A stretch of DNA of 64,000 nt, from contig QANU01013949.1 in the NCBI GenBank assembly GCA_003254905.1, positions 124,001 to 188,000 of the forward strand, in the 5' to 3' direction. This stretch comes from Nissolia schottii. Its lineage: Eukaryota > Streptophyta > Magnoliopsida > Fabales > Fabaceae. This document shows, one piece after another, positions 12,306 through 26,100 of the stretch (position 1 is its first letter; the number at the start of each line of letters is the position of its first letter). A program made the position numbers and the translations under genes. Under the pieces are notes generated by a model. It saw only the letters and a list, made by a program, of their open reading frames with translations. It had not been told where the DNA came from and searched no databases.

Positions 12306-13576
12306 TTGGAACAAGAAACTTCTTTTTTTTCAATATACTTTTTTGCTAGCAAAGAGGAAGGATTGAAGAGAAGCTGAATCAGAGCTTCTAGAGTGTTCGA
12401 TTAGGAAGGCGAAGGCGAATCAGCTCTTCGCTAACACCGCCCGACCTGAGCGTGCCCTATGTTACGTACTATTCACCGATCGGTTTTGTTTTAGAGGCAG
12501 GGTTTGTTTCGTTTTTTTTTTCCTATCTTTCTTTTATGAAAAAAAAAAAAAGGTTATGTTTGAGTAATATTTTTAATTTAAGTTACATAACCCTCACATT
12601 ATTTTCATTTAACCTTTCATAAAAGCTACAAACGAAATGAAAAACAAAGTAATAATTTTGAAAACATAATATAGCCAATGTGTATAAGTATTAAATTAAA
12701 AATGGGTGAATTTAAGAACTAAATATGGATAGAAATTAGATTATGAAAGAAAAGTTGATTTCTACTTGGAGGGCAAGATAATTGTTCCTTAATAACACTC
12801 CTAAGCATATGGGTTACGAACTTCCGATTATGAAAAATTGTAACAAAAAGGTGAATTTAAACCTTTAGTCAGTCATCAACCAAAAGAAAAAACCTTCATT
12901 AGCCTTGCCAGTTGTCTCCTCCTACCTAGTCTTGAGATGCCATACTTTTTACAATAGAAGACAAGCATATCAAGTTTTTCTGCATCCCAAAGTTGTGATG
13001 CCTGCAAACTAAGTTTTGAATTACTCTCAGATTTTTCACTCATTACATATCACTCCTTTAAGGCATTGACAGTCTATTTTCAGAGACTGATATAGCCGAA
13101 AGTCTTCAGAAACCATTAAGAATAGTTTTGTCACAAAAGCTTGAGTAATTTACATGAGTTTGTAAAAAGCATACAATCGAGCCCACATTGACAATGACAG
13201 GAAGAGGGAGGGAAATGGAAAAGAACTGTTTGCCTTACGGCTTAAGCTCCATAAGTCTGCTTTAAGATAAGCCCAGATCAGCTTATTTTGAATTTCAGGA
13301 AGTTCTTTTCAATCAGCTCATCTGACTTGAAACAAAATTTGTTACAAATACACGAGCTAACATATACATTAAAATAACATATACACGATACAACATTTCA
13401 TTACGTTTCAAACATAATTCCTACATCAGACAATGCCTTCGGTAATCGTTGCCAACCTACAAATGGTTCAACATAACAATTTCTAAGTTATCAAACCATT
13501 GGTGATATTCCTAGAATCCACGTTCAGATTTTCAATCAAGAATCAGAAGGCAATGAGAAGACAATATACATAGAAA
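12306..13576. other. Intergenic: splicing-factor 5' side and NusB-gene 3' side
   Basis: No coding exon is recognised. The first 150 bp should hold the promoter and 5' untranslated region of the minus-strand splicing-factor gene. The right part should hold the 3' untranslated region of the NusB-domain gene. The two genes are in tandem, both minus. Confidence 0.45.
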
Positions 13577-16500
13577 TCAACTAAACTCAGTTTCTGATGC
13601 CCCAAGCTCCAGCCCTTGGAAAAATGTGCGGAGGCATCCGTTAATGACGCGAGGGGCTGCTCCATCACAAAACCGTTTAGCAAGATCCACCGCCTTCAAA
13701 ACAAACATATTCAGTGACAAGATAATGTCTGAAGTAAGAAAAGAGAAGGCTTATATTGATACACAGAAAAATAAGATGTACCTCATTGATGACAATTTGG
13801 TGTCTTGTTTCTAGCACCGACATTTCAGACATTGCCAAGTGAAGAATAGAAAGCTCTAAAATCCTGCCTGCTGGTTCGTTCTGAAAGGCATCAATCAATA
13901 GACATGATAAACCACTATGAGCGTCAGCAAACAAAGTGATATTTTAAATTTATTTATGCAACGGATACAACAGACATGGTTAAAGCAAAACTTGAAATTG
14001 CCAAATCTGCTGAAACCATTCAAGCGGATAGAAAGTATGGGTAGTTAAAATGAAATTTTTCATAAATTAGACAGAAGAAAGATACAATATAATTAGAGAA
14101 AAACTGCATTTAGTCTTAACAAAATAGTCTCAGAGATGAAGAAATGCATACATATTAGTCCTTTGGGAGACTAATATGTTGAAAATCTAACACTGGTTTA
14201 GCGACTATTGTGTGTATGTGTTCTTTCTTTTATGTACCAATCTTTTAAGACCTACAATTTTAGAAACTAAAATGTAGATATTATCTAAAAATTATCATAA
14301 GATCATTAAATAATTTATAATGCAAAGCCAATCCATGCTAACAACATACATGAATATAGCAGCTGACGATAATTTGAGAAACTAACCACTTAAATAATTG
14401 TGGTGTGACTGGCAATCTGCAATGGTAACTATATTCAATCTAAATAACCAAGATGTTACCTAAATGTGAGGCCTTCATTAGTAATGAGAAAATAAGCTAA
14501 GTGATCAAGTTAAAAGGGGTCATAATATTGAGTCGAGGAAATAGTAATCTGCCTAGGGTGATAGCTTTCTTGAGACTTGACTTTCAACAGAAGGAGTTTC
14601 AAGTTATGGGCCTAAAATGAAACAGGGGAAATGATGGGCTGTGAAATGGAAAAGATGGCTTCCCTCATATATCCCAACCATTGTCACAGACTCACAGTAA
14701 TTCTCCCAATATAGGTCATTGATACCTAATAACATCAGTAATTGGAGAAAACAGACTTTTATGTATCACAGACTAGAAAAACAGTGTCCAACATTCCATA
14801 TTAGATATCACCCAAATTTTGCATGTTTATATTTTATCTTTAGTTTGAATATAAATAAAAATCTCTTCAGTATTGACTGCACATAGACAGAAGATTTAAC
14901 CAGAAAATGGAGGAAAGAAGAATACCAAAGCATAAGTTGCAAATATAATTAATGTATAATACTTTGTTGAACTATTTTTGCACGAGATATTTTCTTCTTC
15001 TCATTCCCCTACTTAGCTAGAAATGTTAAACTATTGCATTGTTCCCAAGGACGACGAAGATAGCAGGGGATAAATAAGATTAAGCACTGACTTTTTCTGT
15101 TCGCAGAAAGGTTCAACATGACACGAATGAATAAATAGACCAGGATTAGCAAAATTAATAAGATAGAAATCTTCCAATTATGAGAAGAAACTATGTCACT
15201 ACTTGCATGAATTCCAAAGGGGAAATAATAAATTGAGCAGAAAAGCTACTATAATTGTCAAACCTTCCAATTTGATGGGACAACTTCATTAATAACATTG
15301 ACATGACTATCCCATCTATCCCTGACTGCAACCAATAGTTTCCTAGTGAACCTGCAGATAAAGCATGGCACTAGATTATTATCTTCCCTCACAAATCTTT
15401 ACACATGCAAGAGCACTGAATCTTGCAGCATTGGAAAGACGGGCAGAAAGAGGAAAAAGGCACAAGGTGATAAGCTTTAGATACCACCTGCCAGTGTAAG
15501 TTTGACATATGCATTACATGTAAAAGGTCTACATTTACCTCAAAATCAGTTTGTTATATACCAGCTTCGGAGGAGCTGAAAGAACTTCTACTTCTGGCAT
15601 GCAGAAGAGAACACAACATGTTAAAACAGTCTAGAGATGGCAGCAACAAAAGAAAATTGAGAACTGAACAGATAATAAACGCTTTACAGCCAATCAAAAG
15701 CTTTCACTGGGAATAATGTGACAAAATAAAGAAGTCTTTACAGTTTGTGATAACCACGATGTAATACCATAATTGTAAAAGTTTTCACCAGTAACAGGCG
15801 ATGCCTGAATGAAAAGCTGTTAAAGAGAAAAAAAAAAACTGCAGTGCTTGAGTGGCCATATTATGACTTGCAAAGGGTTGTTGTAATCACAAAATAAACT
15901 CTTGCCAAATATTTTGTCAAAATACAGAAATACCACTCCTAAACCAGCTTAAAACATCAGATTGCTAAACATCCAAACTGCTGCAGTGACAACCAAGGTT
16001 AAACTTATTAAACATTTCCGTTGTCATGACTACTAAAGTAAAAGGTTTAATATCGTATTCATGTGCCCTAGTGATGTGACCATGCTACAACTTCCAAGCT
16101 TTAAGTATCATGAGATGTCAAGGAAGCTAAATATACACCTAAAGAAATTATCAACTTTCCATTCCACAGACTGACTAGATTTCAAGTTGATCAACAAATC
16201 AAACTTTTATTTTCCATTTTAGAATCATGAAAGTGTGACGATGTGATATCAAATCTACAAACTGAAAAAAGACTATATGGTTTTACAATGCTTGCGAAGT
16301 TAGAAGCTACAACACAAGCATGTACAATACATATTACATATCCAATTTCAACGCAACAGTATGGAATCCAGTTTAGTTATCGTGGTTTCATTTTTTGAGG
16401 TGAGTGTTTCAATGAGGAGAAGCTTCAAATCAACGAAAAAGAACAGAGATACTGTTAATTTAATTTTAGTCCACTAGCAAACTTCTAGCATCTTCTTCAA

Positions 16501-17306
16501 CTATCTAATCAAAAAGTTAAAACAGAGAAAGGTTTAGAACATTTGTTACCAACGGCAGATTCCTTCTCAACGTCCCGCAGCATTTCATTCTCTTCTTCAA
16601 CTGAATCAACGGTCACAGGTGGCCCTCCAAAACTCATATGATTATACTCCAACAACTTCTCCTTGTCAAATCCATACCCTGGTTCTGAAAACAATAACAA
16701 AAACAAACACATCCAATGAACACCAACACTCAACCACAACCTTTAACCACATAAACATCACATAATTCACAGTTCAACTTCAAACCAAACGTGAACCGTT
16801 TACCTCGTCGCTCATTCATCCGTCTCTCGAATAACCGAACCGGGTCCAAACCTTCCAAACACGCAGCATAAATTATAGACCTGCACGTACTCTTAGAAGT
16901 TAGAATCACTTAACTCGACTCACTTAGAAAGCGCACACGAGAATGATAATAAACGTAATGTGCAGAGATTCATTCATTGGAGTGAGGAATTTTACAGAGC
17001 AAGTTCTCTGGCGGCTCTGGGACTGCAGAACTTGCCGGTCTTGTCGATTTTGGGCAAAGCGGCGAAGGAAGCGGCGTCGGTTTTCTCCGAAGCGACGGAG
17101 GCGGCTTCGTCCAGCGCGAGTGCGGAGCTGCGGTGAGAGTTTCGATAGGCTGCTGCTGCTGAAACGCTGCGTTTGGGTCTGGCCGCGGATTTCGAGAAAT
17201 GATTAAAGGAAGAGGGAAACGAAAAGCGTTGGAGGAGAGTGAAGTAGTTTTTGTTGTTGGGTTTAGGATGGGTTGGAGAGGATAGGGGAAGCAAGGTTCC
17301 CTCCAT
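13577..17306 (-). CDS. NusB-domain protein, probably plastid-targeted
   Basis: Seven exons on the minus strand: 17306-16996, 16880-16804, 16684-16550, 15593-15539, 15351-15264, 13880-13782 and 13693-13577. Phases close at every junction, giving 293 residues. Residues 1 to about 85 are Ser/Arg/Ala-rich with few acids, as in a chloroplast transit peptide. The NusB fold begins around KTGKFCSPRAARELAL (about 88-103) and continues through EGLDPVRLFERR, then RDRWDSHVNVINE, then NEPAGRILELSILHLAMSE, and ends with the strongly conserved INEAVDLAKRFCDGAAPR-type helix. Bacterial NusB joins NusE in rRNA antitermination. Plant versions are thought to act in organelles, but their exact role is less settled. 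An acidic insert (SVEEENEMLRDVEKES, exon 3) interrupts the domain. It resembles the Arabidopsis gene I recall as At4g26370. It is divergent from the glucosidase II beta gene, 2.9 kb away. Confidence 0.93.
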
Positions 17307-17429
17307 TGTAGCAGCGGGGAGGAGCGAATTAGCAATGGATTTTCTGGTTCGAAGATAATAATAAATTGAAAAATGCAGATATTGCAATTATCTAGACATT
17401 CTCGGTTTGCTAATATTCTAGGTTTTTTT

Positions 17430-17625
17430 AACTTGTATACTAAAATATGATTTCGAAAAAAAATTTACAAATGTATGATTTTTATCTAAAATTGTCACAG
17501 GATGTGGCGATTTCAGAAAAAAGTCTGAAATCACCACACCATTTCAGACATTTTTAAAAAAAAAATTTTAAAAGTCTAAAATCATCACAGAGTATGACGA
17601 TTTCAGATTTTTTTAAAATAAAATA
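17430..17625. repeat. Decayed copies of a GAAATCGCCAC palindromic repeat
   Basis: Forward and inverted versions of TCTGAAATC(A/G)CCAC and GTGGCGATTTCAGA alternate, separated by poly(A)/poly(T) runs. A better preserved block of the same motif lies at 45385-45600. The copies here have more substitutions (for example GATGTGGCGATTTCAG, AAATCATCACAGAGTATGA). Non-coding. Confidence 0.7.
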
Positions 17626-18510
17626 TTTTGGGGTCTTCATTTAAATGTAAATTTCTCAATATGGTACCCGACAACGTTACATATATAACACAACGCTTGA
17701 TTTACACTGAGACCATCGGTTTAACTATGTTCACATTTTCTCTTTTCACATGCAACGCATGCTTCTACAAGAGAGTTGCATGGTTGTTGTTTAAATTTTT
17801 TTTATACAAATTACATTCTTGTATAATGTATACTACTACTGTTTTCATTTTTTTAAAATAATAACATAAATGTTAAATATTATATGTAGTCATTTTATGT
17901 AAGATATTATGTCGACTTGCATTTCATTTGATATTTTATGAAATGTTTGAGAAAATAGAGTTTGAGTTTATTTATGTACAAGTAATTAAAGATACATATG
18001 ACATAATCATGACTAACATATGAACGCAACACAAGGTGAAGCAAAACAAGATTTTTTTCAATCAATATTAGTTTGCACCATCGATCACCTATGAGTTCTT
18101 ATCTTTTTATCATAGTCTTTCATGTTCTTGCTAAACAAATTCAAGATTTAATGTCGCACTGCATGATTTTTTTATTTTTTTTTACAAATGATACTATAAT
18201 TTTAGTGAGAGAATTGAGCAAATAGTTAAATGGAAAGTTAGAATTTTGAAGACAAGTTTGAAAGTATAGGGTTTTCGTATGAGTTGAAACAAGACAGAAT
18301 ATATAAAATGTAAGTTTAGCAAAATGCATACAAGTTCTAACTTAGAGATGAAAATTGGGGATAATATCATGTTACAAGCAACGTTTAAGTACCTCAGTTC
18401 TATTATCTGAAATGACGGAGGAGATAAAATGATATGCAAATCATATGATCCAAGTTAGGTGGATGAAGTGGAGAAGTGTTTTAGAAGTTTATGTGATTAA
18501 AGAGGATTAT

Positions 18511-19093
18511 TTTGGATGAGTAGACACAATAAACAAAATATGATTATGAATGAATTTGTTCGAGAAAAAGTTGGGGTATCATCTTGTTAGGCTTAAAGCG
18601 GTGAGAGGGAGCCACAAATAGGAGGAGATTTAAATAAACGAGTGAGACATAAAGCGGCTTAAATGTCACATCTTAACCCAAAAAGTTTATGAGTACACCA
18701 GCCAGATTACGTTTATCACCCTAGCCAATGAGACACAAAACGAGTTAGATGTCATATCTTGACCAAAAATCTTAATGTCATGAGTTTATACGTCTTCCTA
18801 AATACAACCTATTCACTTAGTCTAAATTTCATAAATGTGAGATTGTTACATTCACACTTGAAACATAACACACCTATTATGAAAAAACAGTAGAATGTTA
18901 TTTTAGATGATTTGAACACGTAAATATGAAACTTGAAGGCCTCCAACAGAAAGTAAAAAAAGCATATTTAGAAGCTAATAGTTTAAATGGGAATAATATG
19001 ACGTATGATAGAACATTATGACTTTACTTAATTCATGCCGTTAACCTCATACAATTGGAGAAGATGCGGTAGTAGCTGTAATAATTGACAATA
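18511..19093 (+). mobile_element. LINE 3'-end remnant, interrupted
   Basis: Two separated pieces read as the C-terminal end of a non-LTR retrotransposon ORF2. One, at about 18511-18590, gives MNEFVREKVGV. The other, at about 18890-19090, gives MTYDRTLWLYLIHAVN in a decayed frame. Between them is about 290 bp of unrelated AT-rich sequence with two imperfect copies of GAGACA(T/C)AAA.CG..TTA.ATGTCA (18644 and 18729). The same LINE family appears in better condition at 22256-22650. Stops and frameshifts make it inactive. Confidence 0.6.
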
Positions 19094-19456
19094 TAAACTT
19101 CAAAAAATTAACAAATAAGTGCCCTAAACAAATTTATAACAAAATGTTTTGAAGTTTTCAATAATTTTAGTACATGGAAGGCTTAATCAAAATCTATAAT
19201 TTTCATCAAGATTTACTATTTTTTTATTACTTCACTATTGTACTTGCAACCCTTTTTAACAAAACTCTAACTGTAATTCATATATACTTAAATTTAATCG
19301 TTCTGTCCAATTATTATTGTTCAAAAGTGGACTTTAGATCACAACATTTGAATTCAATGCCAAATGGGGGGGGGGGAGGATAATAGAACGTGAAACTTGT
19401 ATGTTACCATAAAATGTGGTTTGAGGGTTTCAGTTTGATTGAAATATATTTCCACG

Positions 19457-19660
19457 TGTTAAGAATAATATATATTATATTTGATTTGATATACATTATG
19501 TTTGATTTGATTTGATTGTGATTTGTTTTTTGTCGTTGAGTTTTGACCGTTGTGTTTTCAGCCTATAAATAGGCCACCTTCTATTGTAAATCATCTCGGA
19601 TATAACAACTCAGATAATACAATTGTTATTTCTCTGTTATCTATCTTTCCCCTAAATTTT
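19457..19660 (+). mobile_element. Candidate solo LTR (Ty1/copia-like)
   Basis: The stretch begins TGTTAAGAATAATATATATT. It has a TATA-like CCTATAAATAGGCCACC near 19561 and a pyrimidine-rich tail, and is followed at 19661 by TGGTATCCCA, which resembles the TGGTATCA primer-binding site next to plant Ty1/copia 5' LTRs. No internal retroviral-type genes follow. The ends are not clean TG...CA and I found no target duplication, so this is a moderate-confidence call. It lies about 510 bp upstream of the glucosidase II beta start codon. Confidence 0.45.
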
Positions 19661-20168
19661 TGGTATCCCATTTATCTGATTTCTCTACGATCTTTAACAC
19701 CACATTTTCAATTTTTTTCTTTAAAAATTGTTTTCACTAATAAAATCCAACTTCTTACCCTGCCTATTTTCATTATTACATAACTCGAAAGCCACCCATA
19801 GAAAAGAAAAAGTGATAGACATTTATTATTGGTTGATCGTATAGAGTAGTTGAAGGCAACAATTGCGAAATCTGAATTTTCACTAGTCTCAGTAGTAGCC
19901 CTCGCTACTCGGCACTCGCTAGTCGCGTGAGTCAGGAAACGGGAAGTAGAAGAAGAAGAAGAAGGAGGCATCCCTCCACCGGCCACAACCACAGGAGCAC
20001 GGCAACAAGGTCGCTCCGCTCGCCCTCACTCCACAACCATTTACACAGCTTCTAGAAACTACTACTACTACTTAAAACCATTTAACAAACGGAGATTGAT
20101 CTAACTTATTATATTCTTTTACTTTCTTTTTTTTCTTCTCAAAATTCGCATTTGGCAGAAAGCTGAGA

Positions 20169-23100
20169 ATGGGAACTGGAATCATCTTCATTTCCGCGGC
20201 GTTGTTATTGTTGAGCGTCCCATTCAGTTCTTCTTCAGTGCCCAAAGACCCATTCCTCGGAATTGCTCCCGAAGGTGCAGCCTCCTTCACAACAACACAC
20301 ATCAATATAATTCCTTCTTCTTCTTCTTCTTTTTTTTTTTTTAAATTTAATATCTGAATAAATGAAACTGGTGTTGCTCTGTTTGTGACAGATGAAAAAT
20401 ATTACAAGTCTTCCGATGTAATAAGATGCAAAGATGGATCGGGAAAATTCACCAAAGCGCAGCTCAATGACGATTTCTGCGACTGCCCCGATGGAACCGA
20501 TGAGCCTGGTTTCTCTTCTTACCCCCTTTTATATTTATTATTATTTCTGATTTAGTTTAATTTGTTTCTTATTGGATCATAGGCTGTTCCTGAAATTCAG
20601 TGTTTTATGTCTTTTTTTTTTTGTTTTCAGGCACATCAGCATGTCCCGGTGGAAAATTTTATTGTCGGAATGCAGGGCATTCCCCAATTTACCTGTTTTC
20701 GTCTAGGGTGAACGATGGAATATGCGGTGAGTAGGGTTCATAGTCGTATTTTACCATTTTTCCAATGGTTAAAAACAAAAGTCAAAATACAAGGAGAAGG
20801 AAATTAGCAATGAAGAAAAAGAAAAATACCCAAATTGGACGAATGTACATGATCAGGATCTTATTTCTTCTACAGATTTAGAAGCACCTCTAAACACTGA
20901 TTATGCATTTATTGCTTTTCAGCGTTTCTTTTTGGATATAGTGCACATGTTCTACACTTAGGGGAATACTTTCTTCTTAATTTGTCCTCCTCAGTTGCAA
21001 TGTTCGAGTAGTTTATAGCCTGAATACTTGTAGCTACCTTATCTAAGATTATTTTTTTTCTTTCTGTTGTAATAAACTGAAAATGTTTTCTGTTTCTTAA
21101 AGTTAAAACAACTAATCGTTTTTATCCAATAAATTAGTGGCGTGTGGTTTTGAAGGAAGTAATTTGGTTTACTTTCCTGCCATAATGTGTAGATTGCTGT
21201 GATGGATCTGATGAATATGATGGCAAAGTGAAGTGCCAGAATACCTGCTGGGAGGCAGGGAAAGTTGCTCGAGATAAGCTGAAAAAGAAGATTGCCACAT
21301 ATCAAGAGGGCGTCAAGTTGCGAAAGCAAGAAATTGAACAAGCTAAATCATCCCTGGCAAAAGATGAGGCTGAACTTTCGAATTTGAAAAAAAAAGAAAG
21401 TACACTCAAAGGGATTGTGGAACAGCTAAAGGGTATCACCTTTTTTTTTTCTCCTACCCTGCTCCTGTAATCCTTTACTCGAGATTATATGCATTGCATG
21501 CAATTTTTTCATTAAGGAATTGTATCTTAAAAATAATGACCACCTTGTTCAAAGAAAACTTGGAAAGACACTTTGTCAAATGTACTCGTGCTTAACTTAA
21601 AAAATGCTATATGCTTCAATAGATTTATGTTGCATTGGTATGATCAAGTGAATGTATGCAGAAATTTGGTTTGGGATTCATGATTATAGCTATTGTTATG
21701 TTCAGTTAGAAGTGTTATATGCCTTTATTGGTTTTAAAAAAAGACATTTTGAATTATAAATTAAGTATGAACAAGCAAGTCTGTGAGTTATTCTGAACAT
21801 GATTAGAGCATCTGACTGTGCCCAAATACTTTGCATTGATGTGCCACAGACGAGGAAGGTCATCATATCAGTTTGTTTAACATGTGGGAAGTTGAGAGTT
21901 TGGCTTTTCAAATTCTAGATAGACTGGCTATAGTTGAGGAAGAGGCGGCGTTTTCCATGTTTGATTTGATTTTAAGTTCATATTTCTGTTGTGTTAATCT
22001 CTCTATCCTCCTTTACTTATTTGATTTACAACAATAAAGTAGTTTATCATGTAGTTTTACAGATTTCATGCTATGTTGTGAAGTTTATCAATCATGATCA
22101 ATGAGGAGAAAAAGAATATATAACCATTTTTTCTAAGATTTGTCATTCTTACAACAATTTTCTCACACAGCTTGATAAAAGAGTATCCCTCAAGTATAAG
22201 GAAAAATTTTATTGCACAACTATAAGACTTACGATGTTATATGGGACTTATGTTGGGCGATAAAAAATCTACAAAAAAAAAGTTAACTCGATGTTGTGGA
22301 GATGAGTGGACACACTTGACCAAATTGGATTAAGAATGAATACATAAGAGAGAAAGTTGGGAACTTGGGGTAGCTCTTATTGTGGCAAAGATGGTAGAAT
22401 CTCACCTTGAGTGGTTTGGGCATGTGAGGAGAATGCCTTAAAAGGCTCCAGTCAGGAGAATAGATCAAATGGAGGTATAACAGTAGTTAGAGGTAGAGGG
22501 AGATCTAGCAAAAATTATAGTTGAAACTATTAGAAGTATAGATGTTAATGGTTTGAATGTGAGCATGGTCTATAATAGGACACTATGGTGTCATCTGATT
22601 CATGTAGTCGACCGCACTTAGTGAGACAAGGTTTAGTTGTAGTTGTAATACTTGTCATTCTTACAACAATTTTCCATCCTATCAATGAAATAATTTCTTT
22701 GACAAATTCCTTTTGCCTCCACTGCAGAGCATAAAGAACAAATTGAGAAGGCAGAAGAGAAGGAGCGTTTGCGGAAGGAAAAAGAAGAGAAGCAGAAAAA
22801 GGAGGCTGAGGATAAGGCTAATGAAGAAAAGCCTAAAGCTAATGAGGAAGATATGGGGCATATAAATGAAGCTGAACAGCATTCGGATGTTGAAGACAGT
22901 GCCGTGGCAAGTAACCATGATAAAGTTGGACTTCTACATGACTCTCCTGCAGATCAGGTTTGATTATATTTCTCTGTATATTGCAAAACTTGACTGTACA
23001 ATCAGAATGTGCTATACTGATATATTTTGTTCTAATTTTGAATACATTACTCTGATATTTGATTGTCAATATGATATGGCATTATGTGTATATGGTTTTC

Positions 23101-26100
23101 CTGATATTTCATTAACCCTTGGCAGCCTTAGCTTAGCTATTATTATAATAAAAAAATAATACCCTGCCATGTTTCTTGATGCAATAAACTATCCCTACCT
23201 TAAAATAACATGCAGGTATATTTTTATTATTTATTTCAAGGAAGTGTAATTTTGTTGCTTTTTATCTGTTTACTTGCAAACAAGGATAGAAACAATAATT
23301 GATAATGAGTATTTTCCGCTCATCCTATGGTGAGGCAGATTGCTTCTTGTCTCTTACGTGCTGTTCCTCTTCTTCTGTGTGTGTGTGATCATGTTGCCCT
23401 ATTCAATAATGTGGTATGTAGTTTAATTCTTCTATTTTAACTAGGATGAAGTGAAGGATACATTAACAGATGTAGATGATAGTCATGATGGAGCCACTGA
23501 TAGTCCCAGAAGTGAAGGGTCTCTGCTTAATGAAGTGGAAGAGGTGAATAAAATTTTTGTGGATTGCAATCTTTCTTTTCTTCTTATCTTTTATTAATTT
23601 TAGTGGCATTTCTAGCATGCACATTAGATATGGAACTTGCTGAACATTTTAATTTGGTTTTCCCTCATTGTAGAATACAAAGGATGCCGAGGGAGAACTT
23701 GCTGCTAAATCAGAAACTGATTTAAAGGTTGCAAAGAAAGAGTCTTCTGATGAAATTGTCAATCCGGTATGTCCATAGTCCGTGCTCTCATAATATGCTT
23801 GGAGTTTATCCATTCATATTTGTATTCCTCCAATAGTGACATATTTCAATTGATTTATTATTTTTTTGTATCATGCTAATGGGTTATTGTCTCATAACTT
23901 ATTTTAAGAAAATGTTGTTTTATGACAAGATATTGCACCTGGTCCATAAGACATAAAAAGAAGTTTAAGTGGGACATAGTGAACTGCCTCCATAGTCCTT
24001 AAAGCTCTGTCTGCCAATGTGTATGTGCTGCTCAAACTTAGTAACTAAGGCCACAAATATTTGCATTGCAAGTTGTATACTTTTTTTAATGAACAAACAT
24101 TTTGGGGTTATTGTTGAACACTACGCCTGCACTGCTTTGGAGCAGGTTCCGATGTTTGTTTGGAAGGTTTTCGTAAAAACAACTAAAGAAGGAGTTGATG
24201 CACTTCTTTTGTAGATCAGGTAGAGGGAGCATCTTAAAGGGTGTCTATTTTCCCAAGTTTGCTATGGGTATAATTATGATTAATGCTTCTATTTGGTGTT
24301 CTACTTGAGGGTCAATGCATTTTCAAGGGAGTTGCTAGTGTGGACCAACTCTATTACCAATGAGATCGCCATCCACTACCTTTGAGATTATCTAACTTTA
24401 AATGTCAACCAATAAAGTAAACAGGATAGAGGATAAATTGATCCGTTGTCTAATTCCTTGCTGGCCTTTCAACCAACCAAGTACGCACTCTTGCCTTTTA
24501 CAATCATAGAAAAAGATTCAGTCTAAGCTAACCATACAATCATCTTCTCCATCTCGTTTAGAAGCCATTCCTGTCAAGAACCTTAACTACAATGCTGCAA
24601 GTCTGCAACTTGCATGAGCAGAATCCAACTTAAAAGCTAAACCATGTATCTCTTCTAATGTTGTTTAGATGTCAGACAACTCGTTTATAGGTGCATCCTC
24701 TGAAATTTGTCCTATTAGCTGAGATAGTTTTCATTAAAACTTTACTCACTCCAAATAACAGAATCTTGCCAGAAAACTTGTAAGAGATAGTAAAAAATAA
24801 TTAGCCCTGGGGTTATGCGCAACTAAGCAAAGGAAGAATTGCTTGAGAGTAATCCTCTCAGCTTCTCTGATTTATATTGACAGGTTTCAAGAATTGATCC
24901 CTTAATTTTTGGGTTGATATATTTACAGTAAATGGTCTGACTCTATTTGCAGCAAGTATCAAATATTAACAAATCAAGGAAAATCAACAACAATCACATA
25001 AAAAGTTGCAGTTGAGAGATTGTCTGAAACCCACATCTATGTAGCACCCTAAACCTTTTAATGTTTCTATTTAGAACTTTATCTGAACAACCAAGACCCA
25101 ATCAATCACGAGCTGTCTCAATCCAAAACTGAACCACACTTTCATCATCTTCATAGTGGACCATCTGATTCCCTACTAGAGCTCATGAACCACGAAATAG
25201 AAGTGATTTTGCATAAAGACAAATGTGATAGCTAGAGGTCATGCTTGCTTTCTGCCTGAGAATCCTAGTTGTTGATTTCACGGTTATTTGTAGTCATTTT
25301 CTTTGGCATTGAATATAATCATCTTATCGGTCTTGAACATAGTTATTTCTAGTAGCAACCTGCTGCATATTCTATGCCCTTTGAGCCACATTTTCATGGC
25401 TTACTATATCTCCTCCTCTCAGGAGATTCTTTTCTTTTGTATATAAACCAGAGAGGATTGCTTGACGTTCTTGTCTCTTTGTTCATACATCTGTAGGGAG
25501 ATGATGCATCTGAAAATAATGAGGGATTATCAAGGGAGGAATTGGGTCGGCTAGTTGCTTCTCGTTGGACCAAAGAAAATGTTGGTAAGCAAAGTGCTGA
25601 AGCTGATACCGCATTGAACAATGAAGAACAGGAAGAACTTCCAAAGGAGACAAATAATGAGGAATATGAAAGCTATGCTTCTGAATCTGACGATGACAGC
25701 AACAAATACGATGGAGAGGATGAAAATGATGACTTTAGAGAGGATGAGCATGAGGACCTTAGAGAGGATGAGCATGACGACCTAGGTTCCTCCTACAAAT
25801 CCGACAGTGACACTGAACTGGACTTGTCAGGTTTGTTATAGCTACTAATGCATATTTGCTATTCAAGTTTGATATATGAATGGACTTGTGATCAAATAAC
25901 TCTGATGAGCTCAGATGTCACCACAACAGATAATCCTTCTTGGTTAGAGAAAATACAGAAAACTGTGCGGAGCATTTTTAAGGCTGTTAATTTATTCCAG
26001 ACTCCACTGAACCAGACAGGTACACATTATCATTTTACTACTCGTAATTCATATCTACATAGATCTAACTCTTGACTTTCCCTTTGCATCTTTAGATGCT

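Noticed and set aside
12306-12314. Extended N-terminus for the splicing factor
   Set aside because: The extra codons begin with TTG; the ATG at 12305 gives the conserved MLGGLYGDLPPP start.
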